Positions 43,555 to 54,191 of a stretch of 64,000 bases of DNA are shown here, piece after piece. The stretch is from Ustilago trichophora. Lineage: Eukaryota; Basidiomycota; Ustilaginomycetes; Ustilaginales; Ustilaginaceae. Below the pieces are notes generated by a model. That model saw only the letters and a list, made by a program, of their open reading frames with translations, did not search any database and was not told the origin of the DNA. Where the stretch lies: assembly GCA_900323505.1 (NCBI GenBank), contig OOIN01000002.1, positions 1,612,001-1,676,000 of the forward strand, given 5' to 3'. Both the position numbers and the translations under genes were made by a program. Position 1 is the first letter of the stretch, and every line of letters begins with the position of its first letter.

Positions 43555-45414
43555 ATGCAGAGCTTCTCCTCGTCAACCATCTCCCTTCCCGCGGGTGCCG
43601 AGAAAAAGTCGAAGCGCAACATCTTGCGCAGACTCTCGCTCGGTAAGCCCAAAGCATCCTCCTCGTCTTCCAACCTTGCCGTCAGCAACAGCAGCGCGAA
43701 TCTTGCCTCGCAGTCTACGGCCACCCTCACTGTTCCTGCCAGTGAGGAGAGTGTCAGCCGAAGGGCATTCGATCTCTTTTCATCTGGTCCCTCCCGTCCG
43801 ACCGTCGATGCATACGCGTCGATGCCGTCAACGCCCAGGACGCCCAAGACACCCACCCACAGCATGAGCAGCAAGCTATCATTCGACACTCGTTCGTTGC
43901 GCCCTTCTATCCGCTCTAGATCGGCCTCATCGGCCGCGAGAACTTCCACAAGTTCGAGAGCAAAAGGTGAGGAAGAGGTACCGCCGGTGCCCCAAGTGCC
44001 CAAGATGTTTTTGATTCCGGATGAGGTGTTTGTCATTGCTCCTTCTCCTTCAGCTTTCGAGCCAAGGACTAGCGAGAGTTCAAGTGTGGCAACCACGTCA
44101 CCCATGCTTTCTTCCTTCTCCTCGGTTTCGCACCGTTCTTCGGGTAGCTGGTTGGACAATCTCGGCTCGCCCTCGTCGGAAGACACTCCTACCTTTCCAA
44201 AGCTCTCGGAAGAGAGAGTCGCTTTCCCCACCGCAAGCTCCATTTGCTCCCGCTCCAGTCTGGACGATATCGACGACCAGATGCTGCTCAACCTTTGCGA
44301 AGTTCCCGCGCACAAGAGCAAGTCGACCAGGAGCGATAGCGAACACAACAGCATCCCCACTCGTCCATCACGAGGTCACACAAGAAGTGTCAGTCAACAA
44401 GCCTCTCCACCGCCAGTCCCCGCTCTGCCAGCCTCTTACGCACGAGCGCACACCAGGAGCGGATCGGCGCCTCTTTCTCTCGGCCCACTTCCGCCTCAAC
44501 CAGATGAACCGCCGACAGAGGCGGTCCTTCGCAGGACGAGCCAGATCAAGAAGCGATACAGTAGGCAAGGCGGATCCCCGCTTCTCAACTCCAACTCGCC
44601 GTTGATGGGCCACTCTGATGTTGTGTTCACTTCGCCTCGTCAGGCACCAAGCACACCTAAATTGGACAGTGTTTCGAGCTTGAGAAACATCGAAGCGGGC
44701 TTGTCGCTCGACTCGAAGATGGTCAGGCGCAACCATAAGCGGTCTGTTTCGAAGGGCTCGGGAAACAAATCGTTGGATTCTTCCTTCGCCATGCTGAAAG
44801 ACGTCAAGCTTACACCTGGCCACATGGCCACGCCCACGCAGGAAGAGCCACGAGAGCTTGTCTCCCGATTCTCGGAAGACTCGGATTCCGGCAGTGACGA
44901 TCCTAGGCGCCTGCTTTCCTTGCTCTCCCCCGTACTTGGGAGCGTAGCCAAGATGCCTCCCTTTCTCCACAACAACACCACAACTACCGCAACCAACATC
45001 AACGTCGCCGCTCCTTTGAGCGACACACACGACAGCAGGAGAAACAGCGGCATCTCTGGATCAAAGACACCTGATATGGTCGCAGCTAGGACATCGAGCT
45101 CCAGCTCCAGCTCCTACTCGGACCTCTCCGAGATCATTAGCGTCGACGAGACCGTCTTTGACCTCTCCAGGAAGAGTCTCGATTACAAGACTGTCTACGC
45201 ACTCGCTCAGGAGTACGCAAAATCCTCTAACTCGGTCAGCAGCATCAGTGGCAGTACGAGGTCGCTCGACGTGGCCAAGCTGGGCAAGAAAAAGTTGCCT
45301 CCACCTCCTCCAAGTGCAAAGAGCGCAAACAGCGGATTCTCGCTGTGGAGTGGAAGAGCTCAGAGGCAGTTGCCCGACCCCGTGGACAGGAGCTATCACC
45401 TTCGCAAGTACTAA
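43555..45414 (+). CDS. Ser-rich, largely disordered protein
   Basis: Single exon of 619 residues from the ATG at 43555, after a pyrimidine-rich leader. Composition is dominated by Ser, Pro, Thr and charged residues. There is no membrane segment, signal peptide or known domain. Visible features are a basic N-terminus with two kinase-type sites (KKSKRNILRRLSLGK), many RRxS and TP/SP sites, a more ordered block DDPRRLLSLLSPVLGSVAKM at about 450, a poly-Ser run near 520, a segment IISVDETVFDLSRKSLDYKT, and KKLPPPPPSAK followed by a short aromatic/basic C-terminus (SYHLRKY). The pattern suggests a phosphorylated scaffold or signalling adaptor, with the Pro run as an SH3 or profilin ligand. That is inference; I do not recognise the family. 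Confidence 0.8.
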   Translation: MQSFSSSTISLPAGAEKKSKRNILRRLSLGKPKASSSSSNLAVSNSSANLASQSTATLTVPASEESVSRRAFDLFSSGPSRPTVDAYASMPSTPRTPKTPTHSMSSKLSFDTRSLRPSIRSRSASSAARTSTSSRAKGEEEVPPVPQVPKMFLIPDEVFVIAPSPSAFEPRTSESSSVATTSPMLSSFSSVSHRSSGSWLDNLGSPSSEDTPTFPKLSEERVAFPTASSICSRSSLDDIDDQMLLNLCEVPAHKSKSTRSDSEHNSIPTRPSRGHTRSVSQQASPPPVPALPASYARAHTRSGSAPLSLGPLPPQPDEPPTEAVLRRTSQIKKRYSRQGGSPLLNSNSPLMGHSDVVFTSPRQAPSTPKLDSVSSLRNIEAGLSLDSKMVRRNHKRSVSKGSGNKSLDSSFAMLKDVKLTPGHMATPTQEEPRELVSRFSEDSDSGSDDPRRLLSLLSPVLGSVAKMPPFLHNNTTTTATNINVAAPLSDTHDSRRNSGISGSKTPDMVAARTSSSSSSSYSDLSEIISVDETVFDLSRKSLDYKTVYALAQEYAKSSNSVSSISGSTRSLDVAKLGKKKLPPPPPSAKSANSGFSLWSGRAQRQLPDPVDRSYHLRKY

Positions 45415-45714
45415 ATTGAGTCACCGCATCTGTTTGGTGATTTTATTGTCACGTTAGCATCCTTTGCACTCACTTTCTTTCATAACTTTATCCGTGTGGT
45501 TGCCCTCTCGTTTGATCACTGAGTAAATCAAGAGCTGAGTATAAGGCGTGGGAAAGACGTCGGGTCATCCGATAAACCCAGCCACATCAAGAACAGAAGA
45601 TCACATCGAGCGTCAATTCAGCCATAATGAGGGTAAACTGAAATGGTCAAAAATCCATTCTCATTCGGAATTGCGTGAGAGTCTGGAAACAAGTACAAGA
45701 AAGAGGGTAGTCGC

Positions 45715-45722
45715 TTAGGCCG

Positions 45723-45756
<34 letters not shown>

Positions 45757-47738
45757 TTGTTGTTGTTGCGAGGCAGGCGATGGCGACTGTTGCTGCTGTT
45801 GTGACTGCTGCGACGACTGTGGTCTTTGCTGTTGCTGCTGCTGTTGCTGAGCAGCGGCCACGGCTGCGGCCTGCTGTGCGGCTGCTTGGGCCGCGAGCGC
45901 CTGTGCCTGACTTGGCACCTTCTCCTCAAGCATCTCGTACATGAGGTGGAAGTTCTTGGACACCTTCTCCCACAGCGAAGGGTCGAAGAAGACGTATGTG
46001 CCGCGCTCGTAAGTAGGCGTCTTCTGGGTTGGCTCCGTGTTCTGCTCCTTGGTCAACCACACGTGCAACTCCTTGTGGTACCTCCAGTTGCGTGCGTACA
46101 GCTCCTGTGCCGCTACCTCCTGCAACATGTCGCGCGGTGTCGAGTAAAAGATAAAGAAGAGCGTCTCATCCGAGAAAGATGCAATTTTGCTCTGCGCCGG
46201 CGGTGGGGGTTGCACGTTGTAGCAAGATGGCAGTGTGAACTCGGGCTCGACTCTCGATGATGCGAGCATGTTGTTTTCCGACCATGGCGTGATAAAGGAT
46301 GGATGCAACGGATCCGAAGAATTGAGGTTGAGTCCGAATGTTTGCAAGTCCACGCCCATCGACAGCATCGAAAGATCAGGGTCCGCCGACTTGATCAGCG
46401 AGAGCAATCCGAGCAACCCGAAGCGATCTGCTGGCGAAGTGAGGATCTGTTGGGCAGGTGTTTGCGCCATCGCTCCCGTCTGACCGAGACCGTTGTTGGC
46501 TCCTGCCGCGCCCTGGATCGAGTCGCCTCGGACCGAAGCGTTTTCCGTCAAAGGTGAAGATGCGCCGAGGTTGCCCGCTGCGTTGCGAACGCTCGAAAGC
46601 GGAGATCGTGCAGAGGAGGGCGAAGAAGAGCGCTGAAGTCCGTTGAGCTGATTGGGTCCGACTCCACCTGCATTTCCACCAAAGACTGAGCCTGGTGGCG
46701 CCCATGTTTGCTGCTGGACTCCCAAGCCTGGGAGTCCTGGCCCGGGAGGGCCTGCGCCTAGCTTTGTAGCGTAGTTGCGGTCGGGTTCTCCGAAGCCGCC
46801 CCTCGCTGCTGACAACGATGCGTCAGCTCGTGCGCCTCCTACTACGGATCCCAACAAGCTTTGTCGGTGCTGTTCGCGCTGCTGATGTTGGTGCTGAAGT
46901 GCTGCTGCTGCCGAGACTTGCTCTGCCACTCCGTGTGGGAACCCATCATCGCCAGTGCGTCCTTCTGTCGACCCTGTCTGGTTCAGTGCTGGGAAATCGT
47001 CCTGGTTGAAGTTGCGCAGAGGAGCGCCACCACGAAGCGCAGCTGTCACGCCGCCGGTACCTGCTTGCGTTGCGTAGCTCGACAAGGGGTTGTTGAGACC
47101 ACCAAGCCCAGGCGCACCGCCCTGCTGACCCTGACCACCTTGTTGACCGCCGCCCAGCGCCGGAAAGTCGCTGAGATTGAGCTCTCCACCTTGACCCTGT
47201 CCCTGCGCTTGCCCTCCAGACTGCCCTGTCAAGCCTGCCAATTGCGATGCCAGACTCGCTGCACCCGTCGTGTTGTTTGAGCCTGAACCTCCGAATGGAA
47301 AGCCACCCGCACCACCTGGAGACAATTCCGAAACCAGCCGAGTCGAAGATGTGAGTGTCTGTGCGTGTGAAGCTGTGAACGGGCGCTGTTGCGTGTTGAG
47401 CTGGAACGTACCTTGTTGTGATTGTGGCATGCCCAAAAAGGAGCCCATCATACGTGGACCGCCTTGCAGATATGGATACATGGCTGCGCTGGTACCGGGG
47501 CCGGAATCACTGGAACCTGGGGAAGCTGCGGAGTTTGTATGCGGAAGCCTGTTTGCGAATGCAGGAAGCGGGTAGTTCGGCCTTTGATTTGCGGAACCTG
47601 TCAACGTGCGATATTGGGCGGTAGATGTCGGAGTAATGTCCAGTGGATGAAGCAAGAAATGGTGCGGTGAGCAACGCAAAGCCAGACCAAACTGCCGAGG
47701 TTTCTTCTTTGGAGCGATTACTTACCTGGTCTTTGCAT
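45715..47738 (-). CDS. NOT2: CCR4-NOT complex subunit NOT2
   Basis: Proposed exons are 47738-47726 (13 nt: MQRP plus one base) and 47597-45715, with a 128-nt intron (GTAAGT donor, GACAG acceptor), giving 631 residues. The main frame has no ATG before MYPYLQGG, and this upstream exon supplies a start that keeps the frame. The NOT2/3/5 box is at about 448-565: EPEFTLPSCYNVQPPPP, FSDETLFFIFYSTPRDMLQE, AAQELYARNWRYHKELHVWL, TYVFFDPSLWEK. N-terminal to it is the NOT2-type segment DRFGLLGLLSLIKSADPDLSM. The N-terminal half is Gly/Gln-rich and the C-terminus is poly-Gln. NOT2 bridges NOT1 and NOT3/5 in the deadenylase complex, acting in mRNA decay and transcription. It is divergent from the ArfGAP gene. 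Confidence 0.92.
45724..45753. repeat. (CTG)10 trinucleotide repeat encoding poly-Gln in NOT2
   Basis: Ten CTG triplets on the plus strand, read as CAG on the coding strand, just before the NOT2 stop. Further Gln-rich stretches follow to about 45850. The tract is likely length-variable. A similar eight-copy tract lies in BRO1 at 12815-12838. Confidence 0.95.
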
Positions 47739-48139
47739 GACCGAGCAGAAGTAAGAGCAGCTAGAATACAGCCGTGATACTGTGTAGTGATGATCAGAGA
47801 ATGTGTCAACGCAGAAGCGTAGGAGAGCAGCGTGACAGGATGTCAGTGGCGATTCAGATGCTGAGTCGAGATGCAAATTTTGCCAATGTTGAAATTCGGC
47901 GTGTGAATGGATGCTGGAAGTCGCTGTCGTGGCCAGTCGAGCTGAGGGTGTTGTTAGAAGCGATACCTACAGCTTCTGTCGTGAGCAAAGCTTGTGGATG
48001 AAGAACGAGAGGAGAAGAAGGATGATGTCGAGAAGGTGGAAGGTGTAGACCCTTGTTGCGGATGCGATGTGCTAGAATCCGGATATGGTGACCAAGATGG
48101 ATTGCTCGAAGTCTACAAAAGCAGGCCCGCGCTTTGCGC

Positions 48140-48178
<39 letters not shown>

Positions 48179-48921
48179 TTCCCTCTTCTGGGAGGGAACC
48201 GTTGGTTGAGCGTCCTGCCAATTGAATAAGAGAGTCCAAATTGTCTGCTCTCTTTTGCCTTAATTGCCTGATCGCTTTTTGTACTGTAAATTGCGCAGGA
48301 TTAGCGGCGAATTCACCAAAACCCATTCCTTTTGTATCGCCTCGAGAAAGGTTGTATTTCACTCGCTAGAAGGCTGTTTCAGGCAACCTGATCGGGACTA
48401 CAATCAAAATCTCAGATCAAGTCACGCTTTCTAGTTCTTGATACAAGTTGAATTTGATCAATACAATATCATCGAACTGGTTCGAATGGTAGTTGAGGCT
48501 AGTCTAACAACGACATTTTCCTTTTTGTTGCCTGCAGTCTACGTGTCGCCCACGACATGGAGAGAGGCAATTGAACAGCACTCGGGAGCGGGAAGCACAG
48601 CGCGGAAACGTGGATTTCATGTCGACAGGAAGACTTGGATCGTGGCTTGAGCTTGATACACTTTGATCAAAGTGCAGCGTGCGGCGCTCTCCACGAATGT
48701 GGAAGTCAACACACACAGTCTTACACCTCGCATTAACGCACTAATCTTCTTTCTCGTACCATCGCCATCATCTGCTTCACCTTTTCCTCGATCCCCCTCC
48801 TTGCACATCTTCAAGCTTGCTGCGACGTTCGCTCCTTGACTTCGAACCGTCTACTGCATACCTCTGCGAACCTGGCCACACCGACCTGCCAAATCACTCG
48901 GCGGCAGATCACTAGCTCATC
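47739..48921. promoter_or_regulatory. divergent promoter region NOT2 / ArfGAP
   Basis: 1183 bases between divergent ATGs, holding both promoters. No gene was seen. It includes the CT tract at 48146-48176 and a pyrimidine-rich leader directly before 48922. Confidence 0.45.
48146..48176. repeat. (CT)n microsatellite
   Basis: An uninterrupted run of about fifteen CT dinucleotides in the divergent promoter between NOT2 and the ArfGAP gene. Pyrimidine tracts of this sort are common in fungal promoters. Confidence 0.95.
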
Positions 48922-50593
48922 ATGGCTGACGGACCCTCCAAGGACGAGCTGGTCGAGATCTTCAAATCGCTCAAGACCACACAAAAGGGCAACAAGGTGC
49001 GTAATTTCAGACCATCGCTTGGTACTGAACATGATCTCGCTGACCTCACTGTTTTTCTTTCGGGCTGCACAACAGGTATGCTTCGACTGCGGTGCCAAGA
49101 ACCCAACATGGGCATCGGCGACCTACGCCATTTACATCTGCCTCGACTGCTCCTCTGTCCACCGTAATATGGGTGTACACATCACCTTTGTCCGCTCCAC
49201 CAACCTTGATTCATGGCACTGGTCCCAGCTCCGACTCATGAAGGTCGGTGGCAACGCTGCCGCTGCCGAATTCTTCAACAAGAAGGGCGGCGCTCATCTC
49301 CTCGCACCTTCCACTGAGGGCAAGGTCAAATACACATCTTCTGTCGCTCTGGCGTACAAGGACGAACTTCAGAAGAGGGCGCTGCAGGATGCAGCAGGAC
49401 AGAGCCTCAACAGCCCCGTCTATTTCCCCGGTCTCGCTGTTGCTTCCGCCGAGCCTGCGGCGCCAGCAGCAAATGCCAAGGCGGGCGGTGGAGACATGGA
49501 CGACTTTTTCGACGAATGGGACAAGCCCGCATCAGCAGCCAAGCCAGCTGCACCACCGGTCAAAGCGGCACCAGCTGCTGCACCAGCACCTAAGGCCGCG
49601 CCCGCACCAGCAGCCGCACCCAAGACCGTCACTTCTGCCTCGCTGCGCGCAAGCAGCTCTGCCGCTCGAAGGACCCTCGGTGCGGTCAGCCGCACTTCTT
49701 CCGCCAGCTCCACACCGGGCACCACCACTCCCACCGGTACCGGCCCTACCACCAGTACTCCTGCTACATCTGCCCGACCCGCAAGAGCGGGTAAGCTCGG
49801 CTTGGGCGCCAAGAAGGCGGGTGCACCCATCGACTTTGCTGCCGCCGAGAAAAAGGCCAAGGAGGAGGAAGCCGCACGAGTCGCTGAGGCAAAGGCAGCA
49901 GAGGAAGCTGAAGCCAAAGCTCGCCAGGCACAAAAGGCCAACGAGCAGCAAGTCGAAGCAGAACGTATCGCACGTGAAGCCATCAAGGCAGCCGTCGGCA
50001 AGACGGCCGCACCCGCTTCCCCCGCCTCCAAGAGCGGTGCAGCCGGCGTTCGATCCGGTGCTGCCTCCACCCCAGACGCCTTCGCCGAGGCGAAAACCAA
50101 CGGTGATATGGACCGCCTCGGCATGGGCTTCGGCCGCCTGGGCATGAAGGCCAACGCACACCAAGCCAAGCTCGCCGCCGAACGAGCCGCTGCCGCTGCC
50201 AACAACGCCACCGCTACCGACTCGGACGCAGGCGCCGACGAACCCAGCTATGCACGCAACAAGTTCTCCAGCCAGAAGAGCATCTCTTCCGACCAGTACT
50301 TCCAGCGCGGATCCTACGATCCCCAGGCCACTTCCGAGGCACAGACCCGGCTGCAATCATTCCAGGGTCAGACATCCATTTCGTCCAACCAGTACTTTGG
50401 CCGCGAAGAGGACGAAGAAGGTGAACAGGCACAAGCGCAAGGCGGAGACTTCAGCGATCTAGAAGCAACCGCACGCGACTACTACCAGAGGTTTATGGCC
50501 AACCCAGACGTTCAAAGCAGCATCGACAGCTTCCGTTCCGGTGCGCTCAAGCTCTCGCAATACCTCGAAGACTTGAGCCGTAATGGTGCTTAG
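48922..50593 (+). CDS. GLO3: ArfGAP, Glo3/ARFGAP2-3 type
   Basis: Exons 48922-48996 and 49076-50593 with a 79-nt intron (GTGCGT donor, CAACAG acceptor), giving 530 residues. The ArfGAP zinc finger is Cys27, Cys30, Cys47 and Cys50 with the CX2CX16CX2C spacing, followed by [16 protein letters not shown] with the catalytic Arg55. The intron falls just before the first zinc ligand. The middle is Ala/Pro-rich, then charged and coiled-coil-like. Two copies of an ISSxQYF motif (about residues 427 and 460: [16 protein letters not shown]) are the Glo3-motif repeats that separate this class from Gcs1. Glo3 stimulates GTP hydrolysis on Arf1 and couples to COPI coat release on Golgi vesicles. It is convergent with UBC1. 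Confidence 0.94.
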
Positions 50594-50775
50594 ACATTCG
50601 TTTCGAGTTGCTTTCTTTCCTTTTATTTTTCGACCCCGCAATTGATTCCCCTGTTGATTCAGAATTGTCCTTCTGCCTAGCAAGAGCAAAGCATGTCTCG
50701 ACTGAATGCGTCTGCTGAATGAGAAATTGAATATTTTGATGTGTAAAGAGTACATGCTTTTGGAAGCAATCTTGC

Positions 50776-51880
50776 TCACTTGAGGAGCTCGTTGAGTACG
50801 GTGTCGTCGGTGATGTTGCGGACGCTGCAAAGGGCACGAATCGCCGTCAGCATGGGTCTGATGCGAAATGAAGAGAGTGGGGTCAAAACGAAAAAAATGG
50901 GGCTACGAGACTTACTTTGCACCACGGTAGTTGAGCTTTTTCAACACTTCGATCACCTTGTTGCTCTCAAAGCCCTGTTTACAAATCGACAGCAAGAGGA
51001 TGCACATCGTACGTGGATATAAAGGTCAGTGCCACTGTTCCCACCGTTGTCACGCCAGACGTGTGCTGTATCAAGAGGCGATTCCACTTACCATGTTGAC
51101 AAACTGGTCGACATGCTCCTTTTTCAATCCTGCCAGCAGAATCGGATCGGCTTTGTCGTCGTTTTGCCCCGTCTTGCCTTGGGCATTTGCTGGTGGTTGT
51201 GCAGACTCGGAGCCGTTGGCGTAAATTTCGGTCCAATACCTGGCCGTCTTTTCAAAGTCTTCGCGGTCTCGCAAATAGTGTTTGGCTACTTCGGCGTCTT
51301 GTGGGTCATTTGGCTCGGGTGAGCAGAGCAAGGAGCGGAGCGACATGAGCGTGGACTTGAGGGTGAGCACCGGCGACCATTGGTCTTTGAGAATATCGAG
51401 GCAGATGGCACCGGATTGCGAAGAGATGTTGGGGTGGTAGACACGAGTGATGAACTTCATCTTGATGGGCTGGAATGGGTAGCCTTCGGGAACGACGATG
51501 TCCTGTGGCCATCAAGCGAAGCAGAAAGTTCGTGAGCAGGCGCGAGTGACGCAAGAAGAATAGGTTAATCACAGAATTCCAGACGACGGTTCTTTGAGTC
51601 GGCGAGTCACAAGCGGCGCTCAGCTGGTCGAATCTTACCACATCGAAGGTGCCTTTCTCGTATGGAGAATTTTCTGGGCCGGGGAAGGTGCCAACAAGGT
51701 GGAAAGGTGACTCTGTGTGAGAAGAAAAACGGGCAAAGTCAGCGGCAATACGGCATACAATGGACCACCATCGCCAAATCGAGACTTACCATCTATCAAT
51801 GAGACCTGAATGCCAGATGCTCTGTCATTCTTGCAGTCGTTGATCTCCTTGTTGATTCGTCGCAAACGTGCGTCTCCCAT
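50776..51880 (-). CDS. UBC1: ubiquitin-conjugating enzyme E2 with UBA domain (UBC1/E2-25K)
   Basis: Five exons: 51880-51790, 51712-51639, 51502-51092, 50974-50916 and 50824-50776. The introns are 77, 136, 117 and 91 nt, giving 227 residues (yeast Ubc1 has 215). The UBC fold is clear: [25 protein letters not shown] at 77-81, catalytic Cys89 in [15 protein letters not shown], and [14 protein letters not shown] linker and a C-terminal UBA domain follow (VDQFVNM, then [19 protein letters not shown], ending NELLK), with intron 3 splitting the UBA. This class builds Lys48-linked chains and serves in protein quality control and the cell cycle. The 5' neighbour GPN2 is divergent. Confidence 0.95.
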
Positions 51881-52515
51881 GGCTACAGCTGTGACTGCGA
51901 CGGCTAAGATGCGAGACTTGTATGCGACAGCGGCGCGATTGGACAATTACTGTATGTGTTGGTGAAGAGCGGCAAGGGACTTTTGCCTTTTGCTACCCTT
52001 GTTCGTTTGGGTCTCCAGAAATACTCGGCTGAATCGTTGCTAGCTGCAATGTGGTGGGCTAAAGTGAAGCGGATGAGAAGCCGAAAGAAGGTTGAGCACA
52101 AAATGGAAAGAAGTGTGAAGGGGCACTCAGCAGTTAGACTCGGACACATCACCAAAGCGGATAAAGCGTGAACACGACAGCTCTAAAATCACACACACAC
52201 AACACTCGCCCATGCTCCCTTGAGTTGCTCTGCTCAGCCCTCTTGCTCCACATATCCAGACAGACGCAGATTAAGCGGTGGAGGCCGACAAGTCCAAAAA
52301 GAAAAGTGATTTCAAGAAGAAAGGGAAGATGCCAGAATCCAAAAAAATAAATAAAAAATTAGAGGCTGTAAAAAAGGCGGTTTACTGACATGGCTGAGCC
52401 ATTAACTCGATGTTCGGATCGGCCGACCGACACATCCTTCCCTTCGCTCCTCGACGTTGTCTTTTCGGCTGGCCTCAATCACTGCAACGAACCGAATGGG
52501 ATCTGATCCGACAAG
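51881..52515. promoter_or_regulatory. divergent promoter region UBC1 / GPN2
   Basis: 635 bases between divergent ATGs, with no gene seen. It includes an A-rich patch near 52340-52365. The motifs that control either gene could not be identified. Confidence 0.45.
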
Positions 52516-53913
52516 ATGCCATTTGCGCAGCTCGTGATCGGGCCTCCGGGTTCCGGCAAGACGACCTACTGCTATGGTCAATATCAATTCCTCTCGTTGC
52601 TCTCGAGACCCTGCAGCGTCATCAATCTCGACCCGGCAAACGACCGGCTTCCATATCCATGCGCTGTCGACATCAATAAGCTCATTTCCGTGCGCGATGT
52701 CATGGCCGAACTCTCGCTCGGTCCCAACGCCGCCATGTTGTACTGTATTGAATATCTCGAGAAAAACGTCGACTGGCTTATCCACGAGCTCAAGAGGGTC
52801 ATGGACGAGCAGCGCCAAGGCAAGACTGGTCAGCTGGCAGGTCACGGCGATCAAGAGTCTCCCGTTGGACCGGTCAGCGCTGGATTCGAGTACCTCATCT
52901 TCGACTTGCCAGGTCAGGTAGAACTCTCGACCAACCACCCAGCGCTCAAACACATTCTCGAAACACTCGACAAGCAACTCGGTCTCCGCTTTGTGGCAGT
53001 CCACCTCACTGACGCATCACATATCACAGATGCTTCACGCTACGTCTCCATCCTTATCTTGGCGTTGAGAGCCATGCTTACTTTGGAGTTGCCCCACGTC
53101 AATGTGCTTTCCAAGGTCGACCTGCTCGGCCAGTCGTATATATCCCGATCAAAGCGTTCCCTTGATCGCTACGGGCCCGACAGCGACGTTGAGGATACGG
53201 ATACAGATAGCTACAAGGACTCAGACGAGGATATGGACAATGCAGAGTCTGGCCCCAGTGGCCGAGCAGGCATGGGCTTGGAATCTGAATTGGCTTTCAA
53301 CCTTGACTTTTACACCCAAGTCCAAGACCTCTCCTACCTCCGCGACCTTCTTTCCCAGCCATCAGGTCCTGGTTCATCGCGGCGCAATGAAAAGTTCGGC
53401 AAACTCAACGAAGTCATTTGCGAGCTCGTGGAAGACTTTGGCCTTGTCTCGTTCGAGACCCTCGCTGTCGAAGACCGCCGTTCCATGTTCCGCCTGCTGC
53501 AAGTCCTTGACAAAGCGGTCGGCTACATCTATGTCTCACCAAGCACAAATGCACTCGACTTTGACGAGGAAGAAAACGAAGGCGCCTACGAGCCAGGTCG
53601 AGCGTCAGCAACTGCGGGAGCAGCGCTCAGGGCGCAAACACGCGCAAGCATGCAAGCTCACGGTATGGGCGCCGATCCCCATTCGCTCTTTAGCGTAGCT
53701 GATCGCGGCGATCCACTCGGTTGGGGAGATGCACTGGAAGTGCAAGAGAGATACATCGACCATAGAGAACTCTACGAAGAGGCGGAGATGGAGGAGCGCA
53801 AACAAAGACACGAGAAGGAGTGGGAGAACAAGGTCTGGTCTGAAGTTCGCAAGGTTGCCAAGGAGGAGCAAGAGAAGAACACCAAGCAGACGCAGCCATC
53901 CAATACTACATAG
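52516..53913 (+). CDS. GPN2: GPN-loop GTPase 2
   Basis: Single exon of 465 residues, longer than the usual 310-350. The P-loop GPPGSGKTT is at 9-17, and INLDPANDRLPYPCAVDINKLI is the switch region. The family-defining Gly-Pro-Asn triplet is at 69-71 (SLGPNAA), followed by DLPGQVEL (G3) and LSKVDLL (G4). GPN GTPases dimerise and assist assembly and nuclear import of RNA polymerases II and III. An acidic insertion (DSDVEDTDTDSYKDSDEDMD) follows G4, and the last 100 residues are a charged, Glu/Lys-rich helical extension. GPN2 is chosen over GPN1 and GPN3 because the P-loop sits at the extreme N-terminus with the PFAQLVIGPPGSGKTTY signature. Confidence 0.93.
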   Translation: MPFAQLVIGPPGSGKTTYCYGQYQFLSLLSRPCSVINLDPANDRLPYPCAVDINKLISVRDVMAELSLGPNAAMLYCIEYLEKNVDWLIHELKRVMDEQRQGKTGQLAGHGDQESPVGPVSAGFEYLIFDLPGQVELSTNHPALKHILETLDKQLGLRFVAVHLTDASHITDASRYVSILILALRAMLTLELPHVNVLSKVDLLGQSYISRSKRSLDRYGPDSDVEDTDTDSYKDSDEDMDNAESGPSGRAGMGLESELAFNLDFYTQVQDLSYLRDLLSQPSGPGSSRRNEKFGKLNEVICELVEDFGLVSFETLAVEDRRSMFRLLQVLDKAVGYIYVSPSTNALDFDEEENEGAYEPGRASATAGAALRAQTRASMQAHGMGADPHSLFSVADRGDPLGWGDALEVQERYIDHRELYEEAEMEERKQRHEKEWENKVWSEVRKVAKEEQEKNTKQTQPSNTT

Positions 53914-54191
53914 CATGCAACCCAACTTTCACCACCCCTGTAACATTAGCAAATAGCATTTCGTCACACGTTCAAGCTTGACGGCCACCATCACACACTT
54001 TGATGCCTGTCGATCAACACATGCAAGCAAACACTGCCTGGCTGATTCTGTTGTATGGGTTGATCTGCATTTCAAGAGCAGGATCGGGTATATGGTACAA
54101 AATCTGAAGTACAAAGAGCGGTCAATGATACGATGCAAATACAAAGATAAAGAGATACAAGCATGCCCGAGCAGGACTGAGAGGGAGGAGT

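Noticed and set aside
48146..48176. CT array considered as a functional regulatory element
   Set aside because: A simple dinucleotide repeat in a pyrimidine-rich fungal promoter; nothing beyond low complexity supports a specific role.
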